From Thiocapsa bogorovii (GTDB taxonomy: Bacteria; Pseudomonadota; Gammaproteobacteria; Chromatiales; Chromatiaceae), in contig NZ_CP089309.1 in NCBI RefSeq assembly GCF_021228795.1, positions 992,001 to 1,056,000 on the forward strand: DNA of 64,000 bases, given 5' to 3'. The position numbers and the translations under genes are program-made. A model generated the notes under the pieces. That model worked only from the letters and a program-made list of their open reading frames with translations, had not been told where the DNA came from and did no database searches. Shown one piece after another: positions 28,566 through 36,149 of the stretch. Numbering within the stretch: the stretch's first letter is position 1; every line of letters begins with the position of its first letter.

Positions 28566-28775
28566 TCATGCCGGTGGGGCCGGCTCCGCGCCATAACCCT
28601 CGGCGACGACGGCTGCGATCAAGGCATCGGCATCGGCCTGTCCCTCGACCCTGGCACGACCGAGCTCCAGATCCACCACGACAGACTCGACGCCGGCAAC
28701 AGACTCCAGCGCCGAGGTCACGGCGCGAACGCAGTGGGCGCAGCTCATTCCGGTAATGCTGAGCATTTGTGTCAT
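28566..28775 (-). CDS. Heavy-metal-associated domain protein (copper chaperone type)
   Basis: A 69-residue single HMA domain with the metal-binding motif GMSCAHC (residues 9-15) and the usual alternating beta-alpha pattern (VTSALESVAGVESVVVDLELGRARVEG). It resembles CopZ-type chaperones that deliver Cu(I) to P-type ATPases, but no copper ATPase gene is in the window. The ATG at 28775 follows GAGGAA closely; the ATG at 28766 is an alternative. Heptanucleotide repeats begin just upstream. Confidence 0.88.
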   Translation of the reverse strand: MTQMLSITGMSCAHCVRAVTSALESVAGVESVVVDLELGRARVEGQADADALIAAVVAEGYGAEPAPPA

Positions 28776-28805
28776 GGGTTCCTCTTTATTGGATTTAGGG
28801 TTTAG

Positions 28806-28875
28806 CCTGCTGCCTGCTGCCTGCTGCCTGCTGCCTGCTGCCTGCTGCCTGCTGCCTGCTGCCTCCTGCCTCCTG
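28806..28875. repeat. Heptanucleotide tandem repeat (CCTGCTG)n
   Basis: Eight perfect CCTGCTG units at 28806-28861 are followed by two CCTCCTG variants. It lies between the HMA gene and glk. Confidence 0.97.
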
Positions 28876-28893
28876 CTTCCAGCGACTTTGAAA

Positions 28894-28935
28894 CTGGCGG
28901 CTGGTGGCTGGTGGCTGGTGGCTGGTGACTGGCGG
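28894..28935. repeat. Heptanucleotide tandem repeat (CTGGTGG)n
   Basis: Six 7-bp units: CTGGCGG, three perfect CTGGTGG, CTGGTGA and CTGGCGG. It begins 18 nt after the CCTGCTG tract and ends 17 nt before the glk stop codon. Confidence 0.95.
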
Positions 28936-28952
28936 CTGATAGCCGGAGCTAC

Positions 28953-29927
28953 CTACTGCGACGCCAGAAACCGAGCCGCCCCCATCAGCGGCGTGCTCGG
29001 CTGCACGATCACCCGAACCGGCATCGCGCGCATCAGAGGCTCCAAACGGCCTTTATCGAGGAAACCCTCCAGGAAGGCGCTGCTGCGCAGGGCGTCAAGG
29101 TTCTTCGGCGCGATACCCCCGCCGAGGTAGACCCCGCCGAGCGCCATCTGCTTGAGTGCCATGTTTCCGGCCTCACGCCCGTAGAGAAGAAAGAACAGGT
29201 CCATTGTCTCGGTGCAGACCGGGCAGGAGTTCTCCGAAGCGGCCGCGGCGATCGCCGCTGCGGCGTCCCCGCTCGTGAGGGACTCGCGCAACGCGGGCGG
29301 CGATTCGATTCCGCGCCATTCGGACAAGAAGTCGTAGAGGTTTCGGATCCCGAGACCGGAAACGACGCGCTCCCAACTGACCCGCCCGAAGCGTTGCTTC
29401 AGGAACGCATGGAGCGCGCACTCGCGCTCGTCGGTAGGCCCGAAGTCCGCATGCCCGCCTTCGGTCGCGAAAGGATGGTGACGCAAGCCGTCCCAGAATA
29501 ACCCCGCTTCTCCGAGTCCGGTACCCGCAGCGACCACGCAGGCGTTGCCTTGTGCCGCCTCCCCCGGATGGACCTCGACCAGGTCGTCGGGGCCCAATGC
29601 CGCGAGCCCCCAAGCCGTCGCCTCCAGATCATTCAGCAGCGCAACGCCGGCAAAGCCGAGTGCCTGCTCCATGGCATCGGCATCCAGGTCCCAGGGTAGA
29701 TTCGTCGCCTGACTGCGCCGGTCCCGCACCGGCCCGGCGATGGCGAAGGCCGCGAAACGACAGGTCGTTCCGGTCTCCTCGAGATAGCACCGGACGATCT
29801 CGTCGAGCGAGTCGAAATCCGCACTCGGATACTGCATCGTCTTCTCGAGATCGACGCGGTCTCCGTGCGTCTTCGCAAGACCCAATGCCGTCTTGGTACC
29901 CCCGATATCGCCGACGAGTACTCGCAT
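28953..29927 (-). CDS. glk: Glucokinase
   Basis: A 324-residue ATP-dependent glucose kinase of the ROK-unrelated Glk family. VLVGDIGGTKTALGLA is the phosphate-binding start. LPWDLDADAMEQALG and LNDLEATAWGL (catalytic Asp), VVAAGTGLGEAGLF, and TEGGHADFGPTDERE are glucose-site motifs. LGGVYLGGGIAPK and the tail STPLMGAARFLA are typical. I chose the ATG at 29927 (GGAGAAG upstream) over an unconserved 36-codon extension. Length matches the E. coli enzyme (321). Confidence 0.95.
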   Translation of the reverse strand: MRVLVGDIGGTKTALGLAKTHGDRVDLEKTMQYPSADFDSLDEIVRCYLEETGTTCRFAAFAIAGPVRDRRSQATNLPWDLDADAMEQALGFAGVALLNDLEATAWGLAALGPDDLVEVHPGEAAQGNACVVAAGTGLGEAGLFWDGLRHHPFATEGGHADFGPTDERECALHAFLKQRFGRVSWERVVSGLGIRNLYDFLSEWRGIESPPALRESLTSGDAAAAIAAAASENSCPVCTETMDLFFLLYGREAGNMALKQMALGGVYLGGGIAPKNLDALRSSAFLEGFLDKGRLEPLMRAMPVRVIVQPSTPLMGAARFLASQ

Positions 29928-30149
29928 ATCGCTTCTCCGCTCAGATCGCTGACAGGACTCGCTTGCAGACGCGAGCCGACGCGGATGATAGCAGGCAGGA
30001 GGTCGGAGGCGATGATGAGCGTGCCGGTCCGGCAACGGGTGGGGCGATTCGAGACGCGAGAAACGTCGCGCTGAAGGCGCGAGCGCCCCTCGCGGCCGCG
30101 AACGCGGTGATTCTCGCCCCGATACCGGACGGCATCGAGGCGAGGAGAA

Positions 30150-30458
30150 TTACTTGCTCGAGTCGGTGCTCGACTGCGTCGTCGGGTAGCTATAGGCCGG
30201 ATAGCCGTAGAGCGGCGCACCCCAGCCGTAGGGGGCACCCCAACCGTAAGGTGCGCCATAAGCTCCGTAGGGATACCCGTAACCACCATAGGGATAGCCC
30301 CCATAGGGTCCGTACCAAGGCGAGTTCCAAGGTCCGCCCCAACCGCCCGGGAACATGCCGAAGGGGCCGGAACCCCAGAAGGCGTTCGCGGACATGGAGC
30401 CGAAAGCAGCAACAGCGGCGACCGCCGCAGCAAGCACAAGCCGTTTTGTTGTCGTCAT
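30150..30458 (-). CDS. Sulfur globule protein (Sgp family)
   Basis: A 102-residue secreted structural protein. Its signal peptide (residues 1-26, cleavage after SANA) is followed by a Gly/Tyr/Pro/Trp-rich mature part with repeats such as YGGYPYGGYGYPYG and GAPYGWGAPYGWG. The C-terminus is Ser/Thr-rich. This composition is characteristic of sulfur globule envelope proteins (SgpA/B/C) of purple sulfur bacteria, which coat periplasmic sulfur deposits formed during sulfide or thiosulfate oxidation. Start: GGGAGAA precedes the ATG. Upstream lies a consensus FNR site spaced for class II activation. Which Sgp paralogue it is remains undecided. Confidence 0.85.
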   Translation of the reverse strand: MTTTKRLVLAAAVAAVAAFGSMSANAFWGSGPFGMFPGGWGGPWNSPWYGPYGGYPYGGYGYPYGAYGAPYGWGAPYGWGAPLYGYPAYSYPTTQSSTDSSK

Positions 30459-30526
30459 CACATTTCTCCCGTCTCGAGAAACCTGTTGAGCACGCCGTGA
30501 GCACGATTCGCTCCGACGTGACATCA

Positions 30527-30568
30527 AGATTAGGACGGAATCCGAGCTAGAGGTTTGATCTTGATCAA
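30527..30568 (-). promoter_or_regulatory. FNR/Anr-type class II promoter for the sulfur globule gene
   Basis: TTGATCTTGATCAA (30555-30568) is a perfect TTGAT-N4-ATCAA FNR consensus. On the minus strand TAATCT (30532-30527) matches the three most conserved -10 positions. If it is the -10, transcription starts near 30520 and the FNR site centres at exactly -41.5, the class II activator position. The leader would be about 62 nt. Confidence 0.7.
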
Positions 30569-30571
30569 CAA

Positions 30572-30587
30572 TCGCTAATATTAGCGA
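30572..30587. promoter_or_regulatory. 16-bp palindrome beside the FNR site
   Basis: TCGCTAATATTAGCGA is a perfect inverted repeat centred 18 bp upstream of the FNR-site centre, as read from the sulfur globule gene. It is a plausible second operator for an unidentified dimeric regulator. Confidence 0.5.
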
Positions 30588-30671
30588 CCAACCCAAGTTG
30601 CCGGCTCAGGTAGCGTCACGAGCGGATGGGGGTGCCGAAAAAGATTGCGCGAAGATCGTCAAAATTAGCGC

Positions 30672-30699
30672 TTGCTTAATTAGAATTTGCTTATATAAT
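30672..30699 (+). promoter_or_regulatory. Sigma-70 promoter for the 57-residue peptide gene
   Basis: TTGCTT (30672-30677), a 16-nt spacer and a perfect TATAAT (30694-30699), 41 nt before the start codon. This is among the clearest sigma-70 promoters in the window. Confidence 0.75.
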
Positions 30700-30739
30700 G
30701 ATCCCCATACCAGCAACCAACCGAAATCGGAGATATACC

Positions 30740-30913
30740 ATGGGTGCATTAGGTGTTCTTGCCGCAGTCGCTCTGCTCGTGGGCGGTGTCCAAACCGCGA
30801 TGGTGATGCCGGAGTCTGAGCGTCTCGCGAACGAAGAGCTGAAAGAGCCCGTTGTCGAAGTGCAGGCGGTTCCTGCCGAATCGACCGAGACCGTGAGCTT
30901 CCTCGACTTCTAA
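30740..30913 (+). CDS. Small membrane-anchored protein of unknown function (57 aa)
   Basis: I do not recognise the family. The peptide has an N-terminal hydrophobic helix (ALGVLAAVALLVGGVQTAMVM) and an acidic tail (ESERLANEELKEPVVEVQAV, then a Ser/Thr stretch ending FLDF). It could be a one-pass membrane peptide or have an uncleaved signal anchor. GGAG lies seven bases before the ATG, a strong promoter precedes it and a 15-bp perfect hairpin follows, so it looks like a real, independently expressed gene. It is divergent from the sulfur globule gene and may share its control region. A role in sulfur metabolism is speculation. Confidence 0.6.
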   Translation: MGALGVLAAVALLVGGVQTAMVMPESERLANEELKEPVVEVQAVPAESTETVSFLDF

Positions 30914-30933
30914 TCGGTTCAGGCCTCGGCGAG

Positions 30934-30967
30934 TCAGGCCCGGAGACGCTTGCGTCTCCGGGCCTGA
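30934..30967. terminator. Perfect 15-bp hairpin between convergent genes
   Basis: TCAGGCCCGGAGACG pairs with CGTCTCCGGGCCTGA around a CTTG tetraloop. It lies just after the 57-residue gene and before the 3' end of the MCE gene on the opposite strand. There is no T-run, so it may stabilise 3' ends or act with Rho. Confidence 0.65.
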
Positions 30968-31095
30968 TGTGTCCGGAGCCGTCTAGACCGAGATCTGCAG
31001 CATGACCCGGCGACGGTGAACTGTCGGACGAACATGTGCGTCAAGGTCGCCAAGTCCTTTCAAAAGCAACACCCGGTCAACCACCGAAACGCGGT

Positions 31096-32121
31096 TTATC
31101 GCTTCCCGCGCAACACCGCATCCGGATGCCGCTCCAGATAGTCGGCAAGATCCCGAAGTGATCGCGCTGCCGCCGAGGCCTCGCCGAGGAACCGGTCAAG
31201 CCGAACCCGCGTCCCGGAGGCATCGCCGGCCAAGGACCCCAGCGAGCGCATGGCGGTCTCGACCTCGCCCAGCGCGGATTGCGCCGCGCCCGAGAGCGGG
31301 ACCACCTGCTCGTCGACCCTTCGCACCAATACAGTCAGCGACTCGGCGACCGTCTCGAGACTCTCCGCGACCGGCACAACGCTGGAATTCACCGTTTGTG
31401 CCATCGCACCGAAATCCCCGAGCGTCGAATCCAGGCGCTGTGCGAGCGGCTGCACCTCCCGATCGAAATCCTCGATCAGCACCCGAGCCGCAGCAAGCGT
31501 CTCGTTCAACCTCTCGAGCAAACGCAGCACCTCCCCGGAACCGATCAATTGCCGGATCGACGCTAGAGTCAACGACGCTTCATTGACGAGATCGTCAAGC
31601 CGCAGATTGTTGAGCATCTCCGTCATCCGGTCGCGCGTCGCCTCGATCGCGGGTACCTCGACGGCATCGTCGGGATCCTCCACCAACCGCACGGGGCGAT
31701 CCGGGATCAACTGGAGCGCAATCACGTATTGCCCGGTGACGAAACTCAAGGACTCCAGGCGTGCATGCAAACCGCGCTCCTTGACCAACCCGCGGAGGAT
31801 CTCCTCGGGCGAGTCGTCAGAGGCCGAACCGAGAATGCTCACGCTTTCCGGCCAGACCTCGTAGGTCACCGGCACACTGAAGGTGCCGGTATCCGGCGAG
31901 AACCTCAGCTCGATCCCGGTCACGCGCCCCACCGTCACACCCTCGAACTGAACCCCGGCGCCGACATTCAACCCCTGCACCGAACCGGGGAAATAGGTCA
32001 CCATCGGAACCTGCTCGCGAAAGAGCGCACCGCTGCCGAAAACCAAAATCGCGATCACGACAAGGGCCAAGGCCCCGAGCACGAAGCCGCCGATCACGGT
32101 CGGATTGGCCTGCTTGCTCAT
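31096..32121 (-). CDS. MCE/MlaD-family lipid-binding protein
   Basis: A 341-residue membrane-anchored periplasmic protein. An N-terminal helix (VIGGFVLGALALVVIAILVFG) is followed by an MCE domain (VPMVTYFPGSVQGLNVGAGVQFEGVTVGRVTGIEL) and a long helical tail (~170-330) with heptad character (DRMTEMLNNL, LERLNETLAAARVLIEDFDREV). The tail resembles the longer YebT/PqiB-like or actinobacterial-style MCE proteins. Its start overlaps the ATPase stop by 4 nt. It is the substrate-binding part of an Mla-like lipid ABC transporter; direction and lipid are unknown. Confidence 0.9.
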   Translation of the reverse strand: MSKQANPTVIGGFVLGALALVVIAILVFGSGALFREQVPMVTYFPGSVQGLNVGAGVQFEGVTVGRVTGIELRFSPDTGTFSVPVTYEVWPESVSILGSASDDSPEEILRGLVKERGLHARLESLSFVTGQYVIALQLIPDRPVRLVEDPDDAVEVPAIEATRDRMTEMLNNLRLDDLVNEASLTLASIRQLIGSGEVLRLLERLNETLAAARVLIEDFDREVQPLAQRLDSTLGDFGAMAQTVNSSVVPVAESLETVAESLTVLVRRVDEQVVPLSGAAQSALGEVETAMRSLGSLAGDASGTRVRLDRFLGEASAAARSLRDLADYLERHPDAVLRGKR

Positions 32122-32966
32122 GTCTCTCCCCGGCTCAGAAAATCACGGACGATCTCGATCTCGCTGTGCTCGCGCAGCTTGCGCGGGTTGCCCGTGGTGA
32201 GCATGGTCTGCGAGGAGGCGTCGAGAAACACCGAGTCGTCCGCGATGGCGAAGATGCTCGCAAGGTCATGGGTCACGACGACCATGGTCGTGCCCAGGCT
32301 CTCGCGCAGCTCGAGAATCAGCTCATCGAGCAGACGCGCACTCAAGGGGTCGAGGCCCGCCGATGGCTCGTCGAAGAAGAGGATATCCGGATCCAGGGCC
32401 ATGGCTCGTGCGACGCCGACCCGTTTGCGCATGCCGCCGCTGATCTCGGAGGGATAATAGTCGCAGTAGGCCGAGAGGCCGACCAACGCGAGCTTGTAGA
32501 CCGCGACATCGTGGACCTGGCTCGGTCGAAGCCGCGTGTATTGCTCGAGCGGCAAGGCAACATTCTCCTCGAGTGTCATGGAGCTCCAGAGGGCACCGCT
32601 CTGATACATCACGCCATTGCGACGCATCCTTCGGATACGCGCGCTCTGGGGCGCATCCCAAAAGCTCTCGCCGTCGAACAGGATCTTCCCGGCCAGCGGC
32701 TCCAAGAGTCCAACCAGACTGCGCATGAGCGTGCTTTTGCCGCTGCCGCTGCCGCCCATGATGACGAAGACGTCGCCGCGCCGGATTCCGAAGCTCAGAT
32801 CGCGCTGAATCACCGTCTCGCCGTAGCCGACGGACAGGGCATCCACGACGATATGTCGATCATCGGCGGAGCTGCCCGCCCGACTAGAGGCTCGATCGGT
32901 CGGCGCAGCCGTGGACAGATCGCCGGAGGTTCGGCTTTGTTCGTCACGCGCGGCTCCGGTCGGCAT
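32118..32966 (-). CDS. ABC transporter ATPase, MlaF-like
   Basis: A 282-residue nucleotide-binding subunit. Walker A is GGSGSGKST, the Q-loop region is GVMYQSGALWSSMTLEENVALPL (MlaF-type), the signature is ISGGMRKRVGVARAMALDP, Walker B is ILFFDEPSAGLDP, and the switch is VVTHD. The first ~30 residues are a low-complexity leader; the ATG at 32966 is the likely start because the permease ends 15 nt upstream. It energises the MCE transporter with the neighbouring permease and MlaD-like protein. Confidence 0.93.
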   Translation of the reverse strand: MPTGAARDEQSRTSGDLSTAAPTDRASSRAGSSADDRHIVVDALSVGYGETVIQRDLSFGIRRGDVFVIMGGSGSGKSTLMRSLVGLLEPLAGKILFDGESFWDAPQSARIRRMRRNGVMYQSGALWSSMTLEENVALPLEQYTRLRPSQVHDVAVYKLALVGLSAYCDYYPSEISGGMRKRVGVARAMALDPDILFFDEPSAGLDPLSARLLDELILELRESLGTTMVVVTHDLASIFAIADDSVFLDASSQTMLTTGNPRKLREHSEIEIVRDFLSRGET

Positions 32967-32980
32967 CGTCGTCCAGCCGA

Positions 32981-34147
32981 TCACGAAAGACCGACCGCAT
33001 CGAAGACGATCGTAAGGACCGCCGATGCAATCACGATGAAGACGATCGAGGTCACCACCGCCGAGGTCGTCGCCTCGCCGACCGCAGCGGCACTGCGACC
33101 GCACTGCATGCCGCGCAGGCATCCGGACACGGCGACGATGGCGCCGAAGACGGTCGCACTGATCAGACCCTGCGTGATGTGGTTCCAGCCGATCGCCGCA
33201 ACCGTCTCGGTAAAATACTCGGCCGGATTCAAACCACCGACCACCGTGCCGGCAAAGGCCCCGCCGAGGATCCCCGTGAGGTTCGCATAGATGGCCAACA
33301 AGGGCGTCATGGCAACCAGCGCGATGAGTCGCGGCAAGACCAGGAACTCGACCGGCGAGATCCCCAAGGTGCGCAGGGCATCGATCTCTTCGTTCACCTG
33401 CATGGTCCCGAGCTGGGCCGCAAAAGCTGCCCCGGTCCGCCCGGCGAGCACGATCGCCGTGATGAGCGCAGCGATCTGGATGACAATGGCGAGCCCGACC
33501 AGGTCGGCGACGAAGATCCGCGCACCGAATTGGGCCAACTGCTGATCGCCGATATAGCCGAGGATCAGACCGACGAGAAAGCTGACGAGACTGATGATGG
33601 GCAGGGCATCGGCTCCCACCTCCTCGATCAGCAGCCAAAGCTCCGAGTGCCGAAAGCGGGCTCGCCCCGCCAGCATCGAGCGCACTGCGAGGGTCACTTC
33701 CCCGACAAACGCAAGGATCTCGCCCGTGGAGCGCGCCAGATCGATGAAGTCCTGACCGAACCGCCGAAGAAAGGGGTCGGCGTGCTCGTCCTGACCGTCG
33801 GCGCGACGCTGCGGCACCGTCGAGGCCAGGTGCAACAGGGCTTGAATCCCCTCCGGGAGCCCGTCGTCCCGCACCTCGATGCCGCGTTCCCGACACCGCC
33901 AGACCAGGGACGCGAGGTAGCTCACGAGCCCGGAGTCCCAAGCGACCAGATCGGATGTCTCGAAGGCAATGGACGTGAGTTCTTGCTCGGAGAAAAGATC
34001 GGCATCGAGCCGATCGAGGTCCGGCAGATCCGCATCGAGCTGCCAAGCGCCACCGATCGCTACGACGATGTGGCCGGCCTCCTCGCGCGCAAGCGCCACC
34101 CGCGGAGCTGATTGCGGCTTGGCGGGATTTGAGACGAAGTCGTTCAT
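32981..34147 (-). CDS. MlaE-family ABC permease with N-terminal STAS-like domain
   Basis: A 388-residue protein. The first ~110 residues form a STAS-like region (VAIGGAWQLDADLPDLDRLDADLF, FETSDLVAWDSGLVSYLASLVWRCRERGIEV), comparable to MlaB fused to the permease. The remainder is an MlaE domain with SFLVGLILGYIGDQQLAQFGARIFVADL, IVLAGRTGAAFAAQLGTMQVNEEIDALRTLGISPVEFLVLPRL and the C-terminal VSGCLRGMQCGRSAAAVGEATTSAVV. The fusion explains why no separate mlaB gene is present. Start by context; there is no strong ribosome binding site. It is the first gene of the operon. Confidence 0.92.
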   Translation of the reverse strand: MNDFVSNPAKPQSAPRVALAREEAGHIVVAIGGAWQLDADLPDLDRLDADLFSEQELTSIAFETSDLVAWDSGLVSYLASLVWRCRERGIEVRDDGLPEGIQALLHLASTVPQRRADGQDEHADPFLRRFGQDFIDLARSTGEILAFVGEVTLAVRSMLAGRARFRHSELWLLIEEVGADALPIISLVSFLVGLILGYIGDQQLAQFGARIFVADLVGLAIVIQIAALITAIVLAGRTGAAFAAQLGTMQVNEEIDALRTLGISPVEFLVLPRLIALVAMTPLLAIYANLTGILGGAFAGTVVGGLNPAEYFTETVAAIGWNHITQGLISATVFGAIVAVSGCLRGMQCGRSAAAVGEATTSAVVTSIVFIVIASAVLTIVFDAVGLS

Positions 34148-34238
34148 GACGCCGATAAGGATGCGCATGCCGGGCCACGCAGCGCAAGTCTGTCGGGGAA
34201 GGGGGCAACTTGGGTCGCCCGTTGCCACTCGGTTGCAC

Positions 34239-34860
34239 CTACATGGTCGTGCGCTCGGCCGGAAGAAGGCCATCGTGCGCGACCACCGGTATCAGCTCGG
34301 GACGCACGGCCAAGAGAAGATTCAAGGTCGCGGCAGTCATCGCACCCTCGACGAGCATCACCGGGGTCTGACCAATCAGAATCCATTTGGCCGCCACCGG
34401 GAATTCGCTCCTGCTCAACGCCGAGAAGATCGACACCGGCCAGCGATAGGGCGGAGGCACCGAACGACAAGGCGCCGACCAGGAAACCGGCAACAACCAC
34501 CGTCAGCGACCGAGGAGAGATGTCCGAGCGCACCAAGAACCGGTGTGCAAGTGGGCAGATGATGACCCCTGGAAGTGCCAGATTCAGTGTGTTGGCCCCG
34601 ATCACGGTCGGACCGCCGAACCCGAAAAAGGCCGCCCAGCCGAGCAGTAACCTCATGAACCCGGTCAGCATCAGATGGGCGCTCGACGGACCGACCGGCA
34701 CATGGATCAGAGAGGCGACGAAAACGACGGCCGTCAGCAAACCGGCACGCAGGATGGACTCTGTATCGAGCGCGCTCAAACCCCGAACGACGCCGGCAAC
34801 CGCGAGCAGAGAGGCGCGGATCAAGACCGGAGCACCGAGAACACCGTCGACGATGTGGAT
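34239..34860 (-). pseudogene. Decayed CbiM/NikM cobalt-nickel ABC permease gene
   Basis: The minus strand reads HIVDGVLGAPVLIRASLL, the CbiM N-terminus, where the normal MHIxDG start has ATC in place of ATG. It continues with SLIHVPVGPSSAHLMLTGFMRLLLGWAAF, then jumps to FGFGGPTVIGANTLNLALPG, missing about 13 codons of the usual PAIL..LLLQAL stretch. After LSFGASALSLAGVD the frame shifts near 34440 to QTPVMLVEGAMTAATLNLLLAVRPEL, the CbiM C-terminus. A lost start, an internal deletion and a frameshift make it non-functional. No CbiN/O/Q or NikK partner genes are present. It lies beside nikR, the probable former regulator. Confidence 0.82.
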
Positions 34861-34895
34861 AGCTGTTATCGATGCCCGCCCAGAGGACGAGGCGC

Positions 34896-34922
34896 GTAGT
34901 ACCTCGGCACAAGTGGTAATAC
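34896..34922. promoter_or_regulatory. NikR-box-like inverted repeat upstream of the decayed permease
   Basis: GTAGTAC, 13 nt, GTAATAC. This resembles the GTGTTAC-N13/14-GTAACAC operator described for Geobacter-type NikR, with two mismatches in the left half and one in the right. It lies 36 bp upstream of the pseudogene start and about 140 bp upstream of the divergent DUF2076-nikR pair, so it could control either. Confidence 0.5.
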
Positions 34923-35064
34923 CCGCGAAGGTAGCACTCGGCCTCTCAGGCGTCTACCAGGGGGCAACGGCAACGGCGAGACACGCCATTGGAGTCTCGG
35001 TCTGCGACCGGATATCTTTGGCGTTCGGAGCCATTCGACCTGATTCACCCTTTGGAGGCGAACC

Positions 35065-35682
35065 ATGGACCAAAGCAACACGAGCCAAGACGAGCAGAGA
35101 CTCAACGAGCAGCGGGTCATCGACGACCTGTTCGGCAAGCTGCGGCAGGCCGAACATCAAACCGGACCGCGCGATCGGGCCGCGGAACAGCAGATTGCCG
35201 CGGCGGTCGAGCGTCAGCCCGCGGCACCCTACTACATGGCTCAAGCGATCCTCGTCCAGGAACGCGCCATCGAGACGCTGGGCCAACGGGTTCAGGAGCT
35301 CGAGCAGGAACTGGCGAGCCGGCCGGCCGGAGGCGGATTCCTCGATAGCCTGTTCGGCGCACCCAATCCGCGTCCAGGTGCCCCGGGCGTTCCGGCCGGC
35401 GGATCCTTGGGTCGTTCGTTTCAAACGGGCGGCATCGGCGGCGGTATGCAGCCCGGTCAAGCCAACCGGGCGGGCGGCGGCTTCCTGGGATCGGCCCTTC
35501 AGACCGCGGTTGCGGTTGCAGGTGGGGTCATGATGGCCAACCTGCTGACCGGGCTCTTCACCGCCGAGGAGGCACAGGCGGCCGTGGAGCCTGTCGAAGA
35601 TCCGGGGCTGGATTCGGAATACGACCAACAGTTGTTGGACGACGGCGATATGGGCGACTTCGACGGCTTCGATGACTTCTGA
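35065..35682 (+). CDS. DUF2076 domain protein
   Basis: A 205-residue protein. The N-terminal domain ([62 protein letters not shown]) matches DUF2076 and ends in a coiled-coil segment. A Gly/Pro-rich linker, a hydrophobic patch ([25 protein letters not shown]) and a strongly acidic C-terminus ([14 protein letters not shown]) follow. The function is unknown. Its stop lies 10 nt before the chosen nikR start, so the two are probably co-transcribed. The acidic tail could bind cations, but that is inference. Confidence 0.82.
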   Translation: MDQSNTSQDEQRLNEQRVIDDLFGKLRQAEHQTGPRDRAAEQQIAAAVERQPAAPYYMAQAILVQERAIETLGQRVQELEQELASRPAGGGFLDSLFGAPNPRPGAPGVPAGGSLGRSFQTGGIGGGMQPGQANRAGGGFLGSALQTAVAVAGGVMMANLLTGLFTAEEAQAAVEPVEDPGLDSEYDQQLLDDGDMGDFDGFDDF

Positions 35683-35692
35683 GAGACCCGAA

Positions 35693-36145
35693 ATGTCCAC
35701 TGTCGATGAAGCCATTGTGGAGGAACCCGTTCGCGAGGAAACCATCCGCTTCAGCGTCTCCCTGCCCCGCGCCTTGCTGGAAGAGCTCGATCGCCGCGTC
35801 GTGAACAAGGGGTACGCCTCGCGCTCCGAGCTGGTGCGTGACCTGATCCGCGAGCGGATCGTCGAAGAGACCTGGGAGCGCGGCGATGTGGAGGTCGCAG
35901 GCGTGCTCACCATCGTCTACGACCACCATCAGCGCGAGCTCACCCAGCACATCCTGGACATCCAACATCGCCAATACATCCACGTCGTCGCGACAACCCA
36001 TGTCCATATGGACCATCACAACTGTCTGGAAACCATCATCATCCGCGGCATGCCGGCCGAGATCGAGCGGCTGAGTCTGGAGATCGGGGGGTTGCGGGGC
36101 GTGCGATTCTCTGAGTTGACGCGGGCCTCGCGCGTCCAGAACTAA
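35693..36145 (+). CDS. nikR: Nickel-responsive regulator NikR
   Basis: A 150-residue ribbon-helix-helix repressor. The DNA-binding part is [37 protein letters not shown] (~18-54) and the ACT-like metal domain follows. By alignment with E. coli NikR the four high-affinity nickel ligands are H92, H103, H105 and C111 ([12 protein letters not shown]), all present, so it should sense nickel. I chose the ATG at 35693 (GAGAG upstream) over the ATG at 35672, which overlaps the previous gene. Its neighbouring nickel permease gene is decayed, so live targets must lie elsewhere (urease, hydrogenase or another transporter). Confidence 0.93.
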   Translation: MSTVDEAIVEEPVREETIRFSVSLPRALLEELDRRVVNKGYASRSELVRDLIRERIVEETWERGDVEVAGVLTIVYDHHQRELTQHILDIQHRQYIHVVATTHVHMDHHNCLETIIIRGMPAEIERLSLEIGGLRGVRFSELTRASRVQN

Positions 36146-36149
36146 AACT

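Noticed and set aside
30729-30745. GGAGATATACCATGGG, identical to part of a common expression-vector ribosome-binding region
   Set aside because: The flanks are ordinary chromosomal sequence with a natural promoter and no other vector sequence, so the match is taken as coincidence rather than contamination.
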